From Epiperipatus broadwayi (Eukaryota > Onychophora > Udeonychophora > Euonychophora > Peripatidae), in assembly GCA_028023455.1 (NCBI GenBank), contig JAQFVV010006203.1, positions 12,996,348-13,060,347 on the forward strand: a DNA stretch of 64,000 bases. Reading direction: 5' to 3'. This document shows, piece after piece, positions 62,035-64,000 of this stretch. Both the position numbers and the translations under genes were made by a program. Below the pieces are notes generated by a model, which made no database searches, was not told where the DNA came from, and saw only the letters and a list, made by a program, of their open reading frames with translations. Every line of letters starts with the position of its first letter. The first letter of the stretch is position 1.

Positions 62035-62250
62035 TGATTATATATGTAATATTTAAATATACGTATATTATCTATGCTAAGCTTAATATAATTATAAGGG
62101 ACTTGAACTCGAACTTTCAAACTCCCTACATCTATCCATTCTATCTTATACAACTGATACACGTGATCTCATACATGTAAAAAAGACAAATGGTCTCCAA
62201 TATAAGTATTTTGTGCTGTTTTGAGAGTTCGAGTTCAAGTCCCTTATATA
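62035..62250 (-). mobile_element. Hammerhead/tRNA-like repeat, copy 7, truncated in the ribozyme
   Basis: Minus-strand copy with B-box-like AGTTCAAGTCCC at about 62096-62108 and the conserved middle. It breaks off within stem II at about 62220. A short inverted piece (GAGTTCGAGTTCAAGTCCC, 62226-62244) follows directly. Confidence 0.65.
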
Positions 62251-62254
62251 TATA

Positions 62255-62440
62255 TATATAAAAACTAACCAAAGGAAATACATATAAAAACAAAAAAAGA
62301 CTTATAAATCCAAGAAATAATATTATATTTCAACCTGAGGACTGGTTTTCATCAGAAAAAAAAAAAAATACTATTATTTCTTAAATAATATTATATCTTG
62401 GATTTATAAGTCTTTTTTTTGTTTATATATATATATACTG
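62255..62440. repeat. Second copy of the 58.4 kb hammerhead-bearing repeat
   Basis: Same outer flank (AACCAAAGGAAATACATAT), same arm (GACTTATAAATCCAAG) and a minus-strand motif: CTGATGA (62349-62355), A, AACCAG, TCCT, CAGGTT, GAAA (62328-62331). Stem II has one internal mismatch. The right arm lacks the motif. Confidence 0.7.
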
Positions 62441-62449
62441 TTAAATACA

Positions 62450-63010
62450 ATCAATTTAAATGGTATTACAGTGAATAATACATACTTCAACCTCAGTATA
62501 TGACAATTCCATAATAAGAAAAAAAATCACTTTATATATAAAAGGAGATTATCTTCAATACTTAAAATAATTGGATTGATTAATATTCACTCTGCTGTAA
62601 GTATTAAAGACAATTTTCTTTATGCACAAAGAAAATCAATGATAGCATTGCGATGTATTGAGATGAGAGTGTCGAGTTCAAATCCCTTATAATATATTAA
62701 ATATTGTTAAACATAATCACTTTAAATGGTGTTACATTCAATAATGCATCCTCCCTCTTAATACATTGCAATACTGTAGTAAGAAAATGATTCATTTTCT
62801 CATTGGTTTTCTTTGTATATAAAGGAAATTATCTTTAATACTTACAGCAGAATGAATATTAATCAATCCAATTATTTCAAGTATTAAAGTCAATCTCCTT
62901 TATATACAAAGCGATTTATTTTCTTATTACAACATTATCAGATACTGAGGTTGAAGTATGTATTATTCACTGTAGTAGCATTTAAATTGATTGTATTTAA
63001 TGTTACTTTA
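62450..63010. repeat. Large inverted repeat, ~240-nt arms
   Basis: Left arm about 62447-62690 and right arm about 62720-63006 share in inverted order TTAAATACAATCAATTTAAAT, GTGAATAATACATACTTCAAC, ATTGGATTGATTAATATTCA and GTAAGTATTAAAGA. At 62665-62700 a fragment of the hammerhead repeat end (CGAGTTCAAATCCCTTATAA) lies in the loop. No coding sequence. Confidence 0.8.
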
Positions 63011-63452
63011 CAATATATATATATAAATTGGTGTGTGTGCTTATTGTTAATTATAACAGCATTTATTCTTTGAAGACTATTGTGTTTAGTGTTATATATA
63101 CATATAATAAATATATTACAAATCATGATTTGAAAAGAAATAAAAGGACAGAACTGGCATATATGATGAAGATATAATAATAAATCTACTTTTATTACAC
63201 AACAAAAATTTAAAAGAATAAACAGATTTATAAAAAAGTTGTTTTAAATATTTACTGCTATTTCATATGTTAAAAACATCTGCACTTTATATACACATCT
63301 ATATGATTGTTTATTTATTTTATTTTTGTTTATATAATTTTTTAATTTGTAATATATTCTATACACATGTTAAACATATTGTTATCTTGCATAAATAGCT
63401 ATAGTGCTTAATTTTTGTTATTATTATTTTTGTTGATGTGTGTGTATTATAG
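63011..63452. other. Candidate intron before the 63.5 kb exon
   Basis: AT-rich DNA ending in a T-rich tract and AG acceptor. Nothing else recognised. Confidence 0.4.
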
Positions 63453-63547
63453 AACAATATAAAGAGTACATACAAGCAGGACCATCATATGCAGATGTGC
63501 AACGCACAAAAGTACTTCATCACTGGGGTACTAAGACAACAAGATAA
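63453..63547 (+). CDS. Candidate terminal exon of an unidentified gene
   Basis: A T-rich tract ends in the acceptor TGTGTATTATAG. Then an open frame (phase 1: two bases, then QYKEYIQAGPSY and on to WGTKTTR) ends in TAA at 63545-63547. The 30 full codons are richer in G and C and more amino-acid-diverse than neighbouring DNA. AATAAA lies about 20 nt after the stop. I do not recognise the protein, and no upstream exon was found within the window. It could also be a processed fragment of a transcript. Confidence 0.5.
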
Positions 63548-63567
63548 TTTATAAAAATTTATATGTA

Positions 63568-63573
63568 AATAAA
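63568..63573 (+). promoter_or_regulatory. Candidate poly(A) signal for the 63.5 kb exon
   Basis: AATAAA 20 nt after the TAA that closes the candidate terminal exon. The placement is right for a 3' end, but chance occurrence is possible. Confidence 0.35.
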
Positions 63574-64000
63574 ATTGTTAACCTTTTCAAATCATTACAT
63601 CATTAGAAATACATTGTGAGTGTAATATTTTTTATTTAAATATAAGAGGAATACGTCTTTACTTAAATTTATTTGTGACAATTACCAGGTCTTCAAATTT
63701 CTAGGCACAAGCTTGAAATATACTACATATATACTCTTATAAATTAAGCTAAACCAAACAGGCTGATGGCATTTTGTTGCAATAATTAATCAAACTTATA
63801 TGCAATATTTCCAAATCACTTTATTCTTGAAAAACATTCTGATTGTAAATATTCATTATTTAAATATAAGAGAAATATTTTTTTATTTAAACTTATTGAG
63901 GCAATGGCTCTAGCCGCAAAATATTTTTTATATATACTCTACTATTGCACAAAACCAAGCAAGCCGATGCTCTTTCATCACTATAATTAATAAAATTTAT
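63574..64000. other. 3' flank of candidate exon with a short direct duplication
   Basis: About 63610-63780 and 63838-63990 are diverged direct copies (AATATTTTTTATTTAAATATAAGAG; ACTACATATATACTCT; AAACCAAACAGGC-GATG, in parts). The function of this ~225-nt tandem repeat is unknown. Confidence 0.5.

Noticed and set aside
1-64000. CRISPR arrays, bacterial promoters, ribosome binding sites, operons, rRNA genes
   Set aside because: None seen; splice signals, LINEs and SINEs show this is animal nuclear DNA.
1-64000. Naming the organism precisely
   Set aside because: AT-richness, Penelope, RTE and SPIN-like elements and a CYP2-clan gene fit several invertebrate phyla; nothing visible is decisive.

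Overview
The window is a piece of a strongly AT-rich animal genome, probably an invertebrate. Genes have spliceosomal introns of many kilobases. The sequence between exons is packed with non-LTR retrotransposons, Penelope-like elements, hAT DNA elements, fold-back repeats and TA/TG microsatellites. Nothing bacterial is present (no operons, CRISPR arrays or rRNA). The sequence alone does not fix the phylum; a mollusc, chelicerate or flatworm would all fit.

The one clearly complete gene is a CYP2-clan-like cytochrome P450 on the + strand, with four coding exons at 7752-8100, 25487-26002, 40823-41266 and 45923-46104. Splice sites and reading frame join exactly into a 496-residue protein. It has an N-terminal membrane anchor, a PPGP hinge, helix-C W/R, an I-helix GG-x-E-T, ExxR, PxRF and an intact haem-binding FxxGxRxCxG. 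All three introns are phase 1 and measure about 17.4, 14.8 and 4.7 kb. At the far right, 63453-63547 looks like the last coding exon of an unidentified second + strand gene whose other exons are not recognised.

Layout. 1-7751: upstream sequence with decayed LINE pieces (minus at 3.2-3.5 kb, plus at 4.6-6.25 kb) and three hairpin repeats. Intron 1: a hAT-type element (9.4-10.2 kb), a nearly full-length RTE-like retrotransposon on the minus strand (10.9-13.8 kb), hammerhead-bearing repeats (14.1-14.6 and 16.2-16.9 kb), fold-back repeats, an older LINE (18.5-21.4 kb) and T-rich direct and tandem repeats (21.4-24.5 kb). Intron 2: mostly unrecognised AT-rich DNA with several inverted repeats, plus a Penelope-like element with inverted terminal repeats (35.83-37.96 kb). 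Intron 3: a decayed minus-strand LINE carrying a clean 107-nt tRNA-derived insertion, an LTR-like repeat and a hairpin close to exon 4. 46.1-64 kb: a SPIN-like hAT element nested in an older fold-back element, two further Penelope protein remnants, a purine-rich LTR-like tract, an inverted LTR-like repeat and a cluster of hammerhead-bearing repeats.

The most interesting theme is self-cleaving RNA. At least four unrelated-looking repeat families carry the hammerhead arrangement CUGANGA, hairpin (stem II), GAAA. One family (14, 16, 60 and 62 kb) combines a textbook hammerhead core with tRNA-like A and B boxes downstream, and at 60.2-60.7 kb it is arranged as head-to-tail units. This recalls schistosome Sm-alpha elements and metazoan retrozymes. 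Three Penelope coding remnants in the same window suggest a possible source of reverse transcriptase. Ribozyme activity, mobility and the partnership are inferences from sequence only.
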